A stretch of 64,000 bases of DNA from Variovorax sp. SG517 (GTDB taxonomy: Bacteria > Pseudomonadota > Gammaproteobacteria > Burkholderiales > Burkholderiaceae_C). Location of the stretch: assembly GCF_013376045.1 (NCBI RefSeq), contig NZ_JABMJG010000010.1:1-64000 (forward strand), given 5' to 3'. A model generated the notes under the pieces. That model was not told the DNA's origin. It saw only the letters and a program-made list of their open reading frames with translations, and did no database searches. Positions within the stretch are counted from its first letter, which is position 1, and the number at the start of each line of letters is the position of its first letter. The translations under genes were made by a program, and so were the position numbers. This document shows positions 1 to 15,320 of the stretch, one piece after another.

Positions 1-168
1 GCGATCGAGCTGCCCAAGGACAAGGAAATGGTCATGCCCGGCGACAACGTCAGCATCACCGTGAAGCTGATCGCTCCGATCGCCATGGAAGAAGGTCTGC
101 GCTTCGCCATCCGCGAAGGCGGCCGCACCGTGGGTTCGGGCGTCGTGGCGAAGATCCTCGACCTGTAA
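1..168 (+). CDS. tuf: Elongation factor Tu, C-terminal end (5' truncated by window)
   Basis: The first 55 codons are open from base 1 and end at a TAA. They encode the last beta-barrel domain of EF-Tu: the stretch MVMPGDN, the LIAPIAM segment and the closing REGGRTVGSGVV are hallmark C-terminal EF-Tu residues. EF-Tu delivers aminoacyl-tRNA to the ribosome in the cytoplasm. The gene starts outside the window. It is followed 21 bases later by tRNA-Trp and then secE-nusG, the usual neighbourhood of the tufB-type copy in betaproteobacteria, so this is probably that copy. Identification is essentially certain; which of two tuf copies it is remains inferred from context. Confidence 0.97.
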   Translation, partial: AIELPKDKEMVMPGDNVSITVKLIAPIAMEEGLRFAIREGGRTVGSGVVAKILDL

Positions 169-189
169 GGCGAGCGCGAAGAGTACCGG

Positions 190-265
190 AGGGGTATAGC
201 TCAATTGGCAGAGCGTCGGTCTCCAAAACCGAAGGTTGTAGGTTCGATTCCTACTGCCCCTGCCA
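190..265 (+). tRNA. tRNA-Trp (anticodon CCA)
   Basis: A 76-base cloverleaf with CCA encoded in the DNA. The acceptor arms AGGGGTA and TGCCCCT pair over seven positions with one G-U pair. The anticodon loop CTCCAAA carries anticodon CCA, and the T-loop is TTCGATT. It sits between tuf and secE, the conserved position of a Trp tRNA in many proteobacteria, and is probably cotranscribed with tuf. Confidence 0.97.
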
Positions 266-283
266 CTTAGGTGGCACTCCGAA

Positions 284-326
284 AAGCCCGTCGCGTCCCG
301 ACGGGCTTCGGCGTCTCAAGAGACGC
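284..326 (+). terminator. Tandem hairpins between tRNA-Trp and secE
   Basis: A perfect 10-bp stem (AAGCCCGTCG at 284-293 with CGACGGGCTT at 299-308, 5-base loop) is followed at once by a second 6-bp stem (GCGTCT at 311-316 with AGACGC at 321-326, loop CAAG). Neither is followed by a T run, so this is a weak intrinsic terminator at best. It may instead mark the RNA processing boundary between the tuf-tRNA transcript and secE-nusG. The stems are plain in the sequence; the role is inferred. Confidence 0.4.
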
Positions 327-367
327 ATTGAATTGAAGGCCTTCGGGTCACAGGAAATCAGCCGAAC

Positions 368-751
368 ATGGCCACTTCTCAAATCGAAACCGTGAGCACC
401 GGCGCCGACAAGGCCAAACTGGCCGCGGCGGTGGTGTTGGCGGTGGGCGCCATCGTGGCGTTCTATCTGCTGGCGCGCCAGGGCTCGCTGGTGCAATGGG
501 CTGCGCTGCTGGTCGGCCTGGCCGCGGCGGTGGCTGCCTTCGGCAGTTCGGAGAATGGCCGCCAGCTGTGGGCGTTCGGTCGCGATTCGTGGCGCGAGGT
601 CAGGAAGGTCGTCTGGCCGACCCGCAAGGAAGCGATGCAGATGACGGCTTATGTGTTCGCCTTCGTGGCGATCATGTCCGTCTTCCTCTGGCTCACCGAC
701 AAGACGCTCGAATGGGTGTTTTTCGACCTCATTCTGGGCTGGAGAAAATAA
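368..751 (+). CDS. secE: Preprotein translocase subunit SecE
   Basis: The 127-residue protein is the length of E. coli SecE and has the three-helix layout of the enterobacterial type: hydrophobic segments at about residues 17-38, 43-63 and 93-118. Before the last helix lies the conserved cytoplasmic amphipathic stretch with WREVRKVVWPTRKEA, the SecE signature that clamps SecY. SecE is an essential inner-membrane component of the SecYEG protein export channel. The ATG at 368 gives the expected N terminus. Its TAA overlaps the nusG start (…TAAATG), the usual tight secE-nusG arrangement, so the two genes should be cotranscribed and probably translationally coupled. Confidence 0.98.
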   Translation: MATSQIETVSTGADKAKLAAAVVLAVGAIVAFYLLARQGSLVQWAALLVGLAAAVAAFGSSENGRQLWAFGRDSWREVRKVVWPTRKEAMQMTAYVFAFVAIMSVFLWLTDKTLEWVFFDLILGWRK

Positions 752-1372
752 ATGAGCGCTGATCCAGTGAACGCAGTTGAAACCACGCCGGGCACGCCAG
801 AGGAAGAAAGCACTTCCGTGCTGGCTCCTGCCGCCAACCCCGATCTGCGTTGGTACGTGGTGCATGCCTATTCGGGCATGGAAAAGGCCGTCGAGCGCAA
901 CATCACCGAGCGCATCAATCGCGCCGGCATGCAGGACAAGTTCGGCCGGATCCTGGTTCCGACCGAAGAAGTGGTCGAGATCAAGAACGGTCAGAAGCGC
1001 ACTACCGAGCGTCGTTTCTTCCCGGGCTACGTGCTGGTCGAAATGATCATGGACGACGAGAGCTGGCACCTGGTGAAGCACACCAACAAGGTGACGGGCT
1101 TCGTGGGCGGCGCTAAGAACCGTCCGGCCCCGATCTCGCAGAAAGAGGTCGAGGACATCGTCAGCCAGATGCAGCAGGGCACCGAGAAGCCGCGCCACAA
1201 GGTCGAATTCACCGTGGGTGAATTTGTGCGCGTCAAGGAAGGCCCGTTCACCGACTTCAACGGCACCGTCGAGGAAGTCAACTACGAAAAGAGCAAGGTC
1301 AGCGTGTCGGTCATGATCTTCGGCCGCGCGACGCCTGTGGAGCTCGAATTCAGCCAGGTCGAGAAGACCTGA
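752..1372 (+). CDS. nusG: Transcription termination/antitermination protein NusG
   Basis: 206 residues with an N-terminal extension of about 25 residues, then the NGN domain starting at RWYVVHAYSG (which binds the clamp of RNA polymerase through an aromatic pocket) and a C-terminal KOW domain around VGEFVRVKEGPF and the NGTVEEV loop, which contacts S10 or Rho. The KRTTERRFFPGYVLVEM stretch is diagnostic for NusG. It regulates elongation, Rho termination and transcription-translation coupling. It starts one base after the secE stop and precedes the L11 operon by 137 bases. Confidence 0.98.
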   Translation: MSADPVNAVETTPGTPEEESTSVLAPAANPDLRWYVVHAYSGMEKAVERNITERINRAGMQDKFGRILVPTEEVVEIKNGQKRTTERRFFPGYVLVEMIMDDESWHLVKHTNKVTGFVGGAKNRPAPISQKEVEDIVSQMQQGTEKPRHKVEFTVGEFVRVKEGPFTDFNGTVEEVNYEKSKVSVSVMIFGRATPVELEFSQVEKT

Positions 1373-1509
1373 GCCCCGGACCGCGAGGTCCGAGCCATTC
1401 CCGGCTGCGCGTTGTCCGACTCGGCGCGCGGCCTTGATCGAAGAGTCGTTTAACCCCGGGGAGCCTCGGCCGCAAGCCAAGGCGATATCACCCGCAAGGA
1501 GCAAAAAGC
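1373..1509 (+). promoter_or_regulatory. rplK-rplA leader with two hairpins
   Basis: The spacer before rplK has a 6-bp stem capped by a GCGA tetraloop (CGGACC 1377-1382, GGTCCG 1387-1392) and a 9-bp stem (GGCTGCGCG 1403-1411 with CGCGCGGCC 1425-1433, one wobble pair). The rplK ribosome binding site is AAGGAG just upstream of the ATG. In E. coli, L1 represses its own operon by binding near the rplK start, so such a site may be here. I do not see an unmistakable copy of the L1 target, so function is inference. Confidence 0.35.
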
Positions 1510-1941
1510 ATGGCGAAGAAAATCGTCGGCTTCATCAAGCTGCAAGTGCCAGCTGGTAAGGCCAACCCGTCCCCGCCGATCGGTCCCGCACTCGGTCAGC
1601 GTGGTCTGAACATCATGGAATTCTGCAAGGCGTTCAACGCGCAGACGCAGAGCTACGAGCCGGGTCTGGCGCTGCCGGTGGTCATCACCGCGTTCGCCGA
1701 CAAGAGCTTCACCTTCATCATCAAGTCGCCGCCGGCCGGCGTGCTGATCAAGAAGGCGATCAAGCTCGAAAAGGGTTCCGCACGTCCGCACACCGACAAG
1801 GTCGGCAAGATCACGCGCGCCCAGCTCGAAGAGATCGCAAAGACCAAGATGAAGGACCTGACCGCTGCCGACATGGACGCCGCGGTTCGCACCATCGCCG
1901 GTACGGCCCGCTCGATGGGCGTGAATGTGGAGGGCGTGTAA
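1510..1941 (+). CDS. rplK: 50S ribosomal protein L11
   Basis: 143 residues, normal length for L11. The N-terminal domain shows the proline-rich signature PAGKANPSPPIGPALGQRG, which forms the thiostrepton-binding face with 23S rRNA helices 43/44. The C-terminal RNA-binding domain ends in GTARSMGVNVEG. L11 forms the base of the stalk that recruits GTPase factors and RelA. The start follows an AAGGAG box, and the stop TAA abuts the rplA ATG directly, giving the conserved rplK-rplA pair. Confidence 0.98.
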   Translation: MAKKIVGFIKLQVPAGKANPSPPIGPALGQRGLNIMEFCKAFNAQTQSYEPGLALPVVITAFADKSFTFIIKSPPAGVLIKKAIKLEKGSARPHTDKVGKITRAQLEEIAKTKMKDLTAADMDAAVRTIAGTARSMGVNVEGV

Positions 1942-2640
1942 ATGTCCAAGATCACCAAGAAGCAGAAGTCGCTCGAAGGCAAGGTCGACAGCACCAAGCT
2001 GTACCCGCTGGTTGACGCGATCAACATCGTCAAGGAAGCTGCAACCGCCAAGTTCGACGAATCGATCGACGTGGCTGTCCAACTCGGCATCGATGCGAAG
2101 AAGTCGGACCAGGTCGTGCGTGGCGCCGTCGTGCTGCCCAACGGCACCGGCAAGACCAAGCGCGTGGCCGTGTTCGCCCAGGGCGCCAAGGCTGAGGAAG
2201 CCAAGGCCGCCGGCGCCGACATCGTCGGCATGGACGACCTGGCTGCCATGGTCAAGGCTGGCGACATGCCCTTCGACGTCGTGATCGCTGCCCCTGACGC
2301 CATGCGCGTCGTCGGTACGCTCGGTCAGATCCTCGGCCCGCGCGGCCTGATGCCCAACCCCAAGGTTGGCACCGTGACCCCGGACGTCGCCACGGCGGTG
2401 AAGAACGCCAAGGCTGGCCAGGTTCAGTTCCGCGTCGACAAGGCCGGCATCGTGCACGGCACGATCGGCCGTCGCTCGTTCGACAACGACAAGCTGCAGG
2501 GCAACCTCGCCGCGCTGATCGACGCTCTGGTCAAGGCCAAGCCCGCGACCAGCAAGGGCGTGTACCTGCGCAAGGTGGCTGTTTCGTCGACCATGGGTCT
2601 GGGTGTCCGCGTGGACACGCAAACCATCTCGGCGAGCTAA
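1942..2640 (+). CDS. rplA: 50S ribosomal protein L1
   Basis: 232 residues, the usual L1 length, with the two-domain L1 fold. The hallmark stretches LGPRGLMPNPKVGTV and VQFRVDKAGIVHGTIGR are present. L1 forms the mobile stalk beside the E site and acts as translational repressor of the L11-L1 mRNA. It begins immediately after the rplK stop, so the two are surely coupled. The 253-base gap to rplJ holds an L10-type leader. Confidence 0.98.
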   Translation: MSKITKKQKSLEGKVDSTKLYPLVDAINIVKEAATAKFDESIDVAVQLGIDAKKSDQVVRGAVVLPNGTGKTKRVAVFAQGAKAEEAKAAGADIVGMDDLAAMVKAGDMPFDVVIAAPDAMRVVGTLGQILGPRGLMPNPKVGTVTPDVATAVKNAKAGQVQFRVDKAGIVHGTIGRRSFDNDKLQGNLAALIDALVKAKPATSKGVYLRKVAVSSTMGLGVRVDTQTISAS

Positions 2641-2710
2641 AGAGATTTGCTCCACCTCGCAAGGGTGGGGCGGATGTGGTGGGTCGCGGCGGCTTCGGTT
2701 GCCGCGGGCC

Positions 2711-2893
2711 ATCCAAGACCGCTGGTGTGCAGGGTGCTGCACTTAAACGCCGGACCTCCCCGTCCGGTATCCAGCGCAGATGGCGATCCCGCTGCAAGGA
2801 ATCGAGGAATTCGTTTTTTGTTCCTGACAGTTGGTCGCTGCATGAAGCGCGATCCCAGGCTCCGGCCGAAGATCGCATTAAAAGGAGTAGACC
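2711..2893 (+). promoter_or_regulatory. L10-type autoregulatory leader upstream of rplJ
   Basis: The spacer can fold as a three-way junction. CGCTGG (2720-2725) pairs with CCAGCG (2771-2776) and encloses two hairpins: GTGCAG/CTGCAC (2727-2732 with 2737-2742, loop GGTG) and CCGGAC/GTCCGG (2750-2755 with 2762-2767). The L10(L7/L12)4 complex represses rplJL by binding such a leader in enterobacteria and firmicutes. The pairings are seen directly; assignment as the L10 target rests on position and shape. Confidence 0.6.
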
Positions 2894-3427
2894 TTGAGTC
2901 TGAATCGCAGTGAGAAAGAAGCGGTCATCAGTGATGTGACCAGCCTCGCCGCAAAAGCTCAAACGCTCGTGATGGCGGAATACCGTGGCATCACGGTGGC
3001 CGATATGACCAAACTGCGCAACGAAGCGCGCAGCAAGGGTGTGACCCTGAGTGTTCTGAAGAACACCCTGGCACGCCGTGCTGTCGCCGGTAGCGCGTTC
3101 GAGGTCGTCGGCGACCAGATGACCGGTCCGCTGATCTACGGCTTCTCCGAAGACGCTGTGGCCGCCGCCAAGGTGGTGGCCGATTTCGCGAAGACCAACG
3201 ACAAGCTGGTCATTCGCGGCGGCGCCTTCGGTGGCAAGGCCCTGGACGTCGACGGCGTGAAGCAACTGGCCAACATCCCTTCGAAGGAAGTGCTGCTGGC
3301 GCAACTGCTGGGCTTGATGCAATCCCCGATCTCTCGTACCGCCCGCGTGCTCGCGGCGCTGGCCGAGAAGCGTGGTGGTGGCGAAGCTGCACCCGCCGAG
3401 GCACCGGCAGAAGCACAGGCAGCTTGA
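2894..3427 (+). CDS. rplJ: 50S ribosomal protein L10 (TTG start)
   Basis: 177 residues, starting MSLNRSEKEAVISDV from a TTG codon at 2894 preceded by the strong box AAAAGGAG (spacing 7). No ATG nearby gives a better N terminus. The globular rRNA-binding domain carries the typical MAEYRGITVADMTKLR segment, and the C-terminal helix that anchors L7/L12 dimers ends in an Ala/Glu-rich tail. L10 is the stalk scaffold and translational repressor of rplJL. A weak TTG start fits a gene whose translation is tuned by a leader; this last point is inference. Confidence 0.97.
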   Translation: MSLNRSEKEAVISDVTSLAAKAQTLVMAEYRGITVADMTKLRNEARSKGVTLSVLKNTLARRAVAGSAFEVVGDQMTGPLIYGFSEDAVAAAKVVADFAKTNDKLVIRGGAFGGKALDVDGVKQLANIPSKEVLLAQLLGLMQSPISRTARVLAALAEKRGGGEAAPAEAPAEAQAA

Positions 3428-3472
3428 GCTGCTTGCGTTTGAAACATTCAACCCAATTGTTAGGAAACAAAA

Positions 3473-3850
<378 letters not shown>

Positions 3851-3866
3851 TTCAGACCCCCTGGAG

Positions 3867-3900
3867 GGCTGGAGGTGCCTGAAAAGGCCCTCCAGCCTTT
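3867..3900 (+). terminator. Stem-loop after rplL, probable partial terminator or attenuator
   Basis: GGCTGGAGG (3867-3875) pairs with CCTCCAGCC (3889-3897). The stem extends inward by GCC/GGC after one bulged T, capped by TGAAAA. Only TTT follows, so it should terminate weakly, in the way the E. coli rplL-rpoB attenuator lets part of the transcription continue into rpoBC. The stem is seen; partial readthrough is inference. Confidence 0.55.
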
Positions 3901-3915
3901 GCCGCTTTCAGAGCG

Positions 3916-3950
3916 CACTCAAAAGCCCAGGCGAGCCGGGTTTTTGAGTG
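3916..3950 (+). other. Long imperfect stem-loop in rplL-rpoB spacer
   Basis: CACTCAAAA (3916-3924) pairs with TTTTGAGTG (3942-3950), continued by one G-U pair and CCC/GGG, giving a 13-bp stem with a 9-base loop. It is not followed by a T run. Position and size resemble the RNase III processing hairpin between rplL and rpoB in E. coli, so it may be an mRNA processing site; that role is inferred. Confidence 0.5.
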
Positions 3951-4098
3951 TCTTCTGACCCCGACTGCAGAAGACCCCTTGGTTCGGGCGATGTGCAACG
4001 CATCGCTGTCCGCCAACGGCTGGTAGTGGCCAGCCGCCAAGCAGTGGTGCCCCGGCACTGCTGACAAGTCGCTGAAGATCTCAAGCACCGGAGCTCTC

Positions 4099-8223
<4,125 letters not shown>

Positions 8224-8244
8224 TTTGAAAAGGGAAAGAGTCTT

Positions 8245-12480
<4,236 letters not shown>

Positions 12481-12513
12481 CTGGTTAGCATCACCGGCCA
12501 TGACCGGTACATC

Positions 12514-12549
12514 ACGCCCCCCGACCGCCCCCGGTTGGGGGGCGTTTTT
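12514..12549 (+). terminator. Rho-independent terminator of rpoBC
   Basis: ACGCCCCCC (12514-12522) pairs with GGGGGGCGT (12537-12545), extended inward by GACC/GGTT to 13 bp with a 6-base loop, and followed by five T (12545-12549). This is a textbook intrinsic terminator just after rpoC. Confidence 0.93.
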
Positions 12550-12578
12550 CTTTGTGTTCCCATGAGGTGTAGTCGTCG

Positions 12579-13196
12579 ATGAGTCTGTTGCCCGAATCGA
12601 TGGCCGGCTGGATCGTGATCGCGATCCTGCTGTTCTGGTTTGTCGGTGCCTACAACCGGCTGGTGCGCCTGCGCGCGGCCGTGCTGCAGGCTTACGGCCA
12701 GCTCGATGCGGCGCTGGGCAAGCAGCTGGATTTCGTGCAGGCCAGCATCGCGGCGGGGCCGCAGCCCGAGGCCGCGCCCACGGGCGAGCTGCTGTCGTCG
12801 GTCGCGCCGCTGCAGGCGGCAACCGCGCAGCTCGCCACCCTGCTGGGAGCGACCCGGCTGCGTCCGCTCGACGTCGGCGGCATGGCCGCGCTGGCCACCG
12901 CGCTGCAGGTCTGGATCGGCGCCTGGCAGCGCCAGCATCCCGACCAGGTGACGGTGTTCGATGCCGACGGCACGCTGTCGCGGCCCGTGCCGCTGCAGCC
13001 CGGCGCCACGACAGCCGCGTTTTCTGTGACTGGCGCCCCCGAGCCGATCGGCTGGCCGGAGCCCTCCGCGGCGGCCGAGATCGCGCGCAGCCAGTTCAAC
13101 CAGGCGGTCGCGCAGTACAACGCGGCGATCGCGCAGTTTCCGGCGGTGCTGGTGGCATGGGCCGTGCGTCTGCGTCCGGCCGCGCCACTGCTCTGA
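12579..13196 (+). CDS. LemA-like membrane protein
   Basis: 205 residues. An N-terminal membrane segment (about residues 10-26) is followed by YNRLVRLRAAVLQAYGQLDAAL, which matches the LemA signature in which a helix starts YNxLVxLRxxVxxAWxQID. Near the C terminus lies FNQAVAQYNAAIAQFP, matching the second conserved LemA helix. LemA proteins are small helical-bundle membrane proteins of unclear function, with the helices facing the periplasm. The middle is shorter and more Ala-rich than in canonical LemA, so this is a divergent member. It begins just after the rpoC terminator and runs in the same direction as rsmB. Confidence 0.75.
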   Translation: MSLLPESMAGWIVIAILLFWFVGAYNRLVRLRAAVLQAYGQLDAALGKQLDFVQASIAAGPQPEAAPTGELLSSVAPLQAATAQLATLLGATRLRPLDVGGMAALATALQVWIGAWQRQHPDQVTVFDADGTLSRPVPLQPGATTAAFSVTGAPEPIGWPEPSAAAEIARSQFNQAVAQYNAAIAQFPAVLVAWAVRLRPAAPLL

Positions 13197-13297
13197 AGAG
13201 AGCCTGCGGCGCGCTTCGACCTGCGTTTCTCTCCGTTTCTTCTTCTTTCCATGCGTGAAGTCCGGCTTTTGGCCGGCCCGTTACCATCGCCCCCAAC

Positions 13298-14695
13298 TTG
13301 TCAGAACTACCTTCCGATCCTTCCCGCAGCGGCCACGGCAACGCGCCGCCGCTGCAACAACCTCCGCTCTGGCGCCAGCTGCAGTTGACTGCGGCGGCGC
13401 TGGCGTCGATCCGGGCCGGCACCTCGGGTTCGGTGGCCTTCGAAGCCGTCGAGCCCGCGCTGCGGCCCGGCGTGCAGGCGCTCGGCTTCCAGGTGCTTCG
13501 CTGGCTCGGCCGCGCCGAAGCTCTGCGCCGGCACCTGGCCAAGCGCACGCCGCCGCCCCTGCCCGATGCACTGCTGTGCACCGCGCTGGCGCTTGCCTGG
13601 GACGCCACGCACGCACCCTACGAGCCTTTCACGCTGGTCGACCAGGCCGTCGAGGCCGCCAAGCGCAACCCGGCCACGCGGGCCCAGGCCAGTTTCATCA
13701 ACGCCTGCCTGCGGCGCTTCCTGCGGGAGCGCGACGAGCTCGTGGCCGCCACCGACACCGAACCCGTCGCGCAATGGAACCATCCGCGCTGGTGGATCGA
13801 GCGCCTGAAGCGCGACCATCCGCGCGAGTGGCAGCGCGTGCTGGCCGCCGACAACGCGCAGGCGCCGATGACGCTGCGGGTCAATGCGCTGAAGACGACG
13901 GCCGCCTCCTATCTCGCCGAGCTGGAGGCCGTCGGCCTTGGCGCTACGCGCGTGGGGCCCAGCGGCCTGCAGTTGGCGCGTGCCCGCCCCGTGCAGCAGC
14001 TGCCCGGGTTTGCCGATGGCGCCTGTTCGGTGCAGGACGCCGCCGCGCAGATGGCCGCGCCACTGCTGCTCGAAGGCCTGCTGCCAACGGCGAAGTCCGG
14101 CGAGACGGCCACGCCGCTGCGCGTGCTCGATGCCTGCGCCGCCCCCGGCGGCAAGACCGCCCACCTGCTCGAAATGGCGGGCCCCGGCGCCATCGACGTC
14201 ACCGCGCTGGAAGTCGATGCCGCGCGCAGCCGCCGCATCGACGAAACCCTGGCCCGCCTCGGGCTCCAGGCCAAGGTGCTCGTCGCCGATGCGGCCCAGC
14301 CGGCCCGGTGGTGGGACGGCACGCCCTTCGACGCCATCCTGCTCGACGCGCCGTGCACCGCCTCAGGCATCGTGCGGCGCCATCCCGACGTGCGCTGGCT
14401 GCGCCGCGAAAGCGACACCGCCCAGCTCGCCGCCCAGCAGGCCGCGCTCCTGGCGGCCCTGTGGCCGCTCGTGCGGCCCGGCGGACGGCTTCTTTACTGC
14501 ACTTGCTCCGTGTTCCGCGAAGAGGGTTCGCAACAAATTGATGCGTTTCTTGTACACAACACCAACGCACGATTGCTGCCGTCGCCGGGCCATTTGCTGC
14601 CCCAAAGCGGATCGAATGCCCGCGGCGTCCCGGACAATGCCTTTGGTGACCACGACGGCTTCTTCTACGCCCTGCTTGAAAAGCGTCCGCGTTGA
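13298..14695 (+). CDS. rsmB: 16S rRNA m5C967 methyltransferase RsmB (TTG start)
   Basis: 465 residues from a TTG at 13298. The N-terminal third is the NusB-like RNA-binding domain. The C-terminal Rossmann methyltransferase has the SAM loop DACAAPGGKTAHLLE. The motif IV cysteine lies in DAPCTASG (residue 353) and the motif VI pair in YCTCS (residues 401 and 403), the two-cysteine chemistry of RNA m5C methyltransferases. It methylates C967 of 16S rRNA in E. coli. The gene overlaps the next one (DUF4390) at its 3' end, and the block rsmB-DUF4390-ntrY-ntrX looks like a single transcription unit. Confidence 0.95.
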   Translation: MSELPSDPSRSGHGNAPPLQQPPLWRQLQLTAAALASIRAGTSGSVAFEAVEPALRPGVQALGFQVLRWLGRAEALRRHLAKRTPPPLPDALLCTALALAWDATHAPYEPFTLVDQAVEAAKRNPATRAQASFINACLRRFLRERDELVAATDTEPVAQWNHPRWWIERLKRDHPREWQRVLAADNAQAPMTLRVNALKTTAASYLAELEAVGLGATRVGPSGLQLARARPVQQLPGFADGACSVQDAAAQMAAPLLLEGLLPTAKSGETATPLRVLDACAAPGGKTAHLLEMAGPGAIDVTALEVDAARSRRIDETLARLGLQAKVLVADAAQPARWWDGTPFDAILLDAPCTASGIVRRHPDVRWLRRESDTAQLAAQQAALLAALWPLVRPGGRLLYCTCSVFREEGSQQIDAFLVHNTNARLLPSPGHLLPQSGSNARGVPDNAFGDHDGFFYALLEKRPR

Positions 14696-15320
14696 GCGAC
14701 GGCGCGGGCTGCTCCTGTCGCTGCCCGTCCTGCTCTGGATCTGGGCGATGTGGATGGCCTTCCTGCCGGCTCCGGCGGCCGCGCAGGGCCGCAACGGGGC
14801 GTCGATCACGCAGATGCGCCTGGAGCAGTCCGACGACGGCATCTACTTCAGCGCCGCGGTGCAGTTCGAGTTGCCTTCGCTGGTCGAGGAGGTGCTCGAC
14901 AAGGGCATCGCCATCTATTTCGTGGCCGAGGCCGAGCTCTTCCAGGAGCGCTGGTACTGGACCGACCGCAAGGTCGCGCAGGTCACGCGCCACATGCGGC
15001 TGGCCTACCAGCCACTCACGCGGCGCTGGCGGCTCAACGTGTCGGCGGCGCCGATGACCGGTGCGGCCGGCTTGGGCATCTCGCTGAACCAGAACTTCGA
15101 CACCCTCGGCGACGCGCTCGACGCCATCAAGCGCGTCGGCCGCCTGCACATGGGCGACGTGGCCGAGATCGGCGACGACCCGCAGCACCAGGTCACCTTC
15201 CGGTTCAGGCTCGACACCTCGCAGCTGCCGCGCCCCTTCCAGATCGGCGTGGTCGGCCAGGCCGACTGGAACATCGCCGTCGAGCGCACCGCGCGGCTCA
15301 CGGTGGAGAAGCAGAAGTGA
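14637..15320 (+). CDS. DUF4390 domain protein, exported
   Basis: The reading frame overlapping the end of rsmB encodes a basic stretch (VRVERRR), a hydrophobic segment and AAAQG, a probable signal peptide, then about 190 residues with RLEQSDDGIYFSAAVQFELP and WYWTDRKVAQVTRHMRLAYQPLTRRW, typical of DUF4390 proteins, which sit next to ntrY in betaproteobacteria. The start is uncertain: ATG 14637, GTG 14646 or TTG 14676. The TTG gives the shortest signal-peptide n-region. Its stop overlaps the ntrY start (GTGA at 15317-15320), so translation is coupled. The function is unknown; the context suggests an envelope partner of the NtrY sensor. Confidence 0.8.
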   Translation: MPLVTTTASSTPCLKSVRVERRRGLLLSLPVLLWIWAMWMAFLPAPAAAQGRNGASITQMRLEQSDDGIYFSAAVQFELPSLVEEVLDKGIAIYFVAEAELFQERWYWTDRKVAQVTRHMRLAYQPLTRRWRLNVSAAPMTGAAGLGISLNQNFDTLGDALDAIKRVGRLHMGDVAEIGDDPQHQVTFRFRLDTSQLPRPFQIGVVGQADWNIAVERTARLTVEKQK

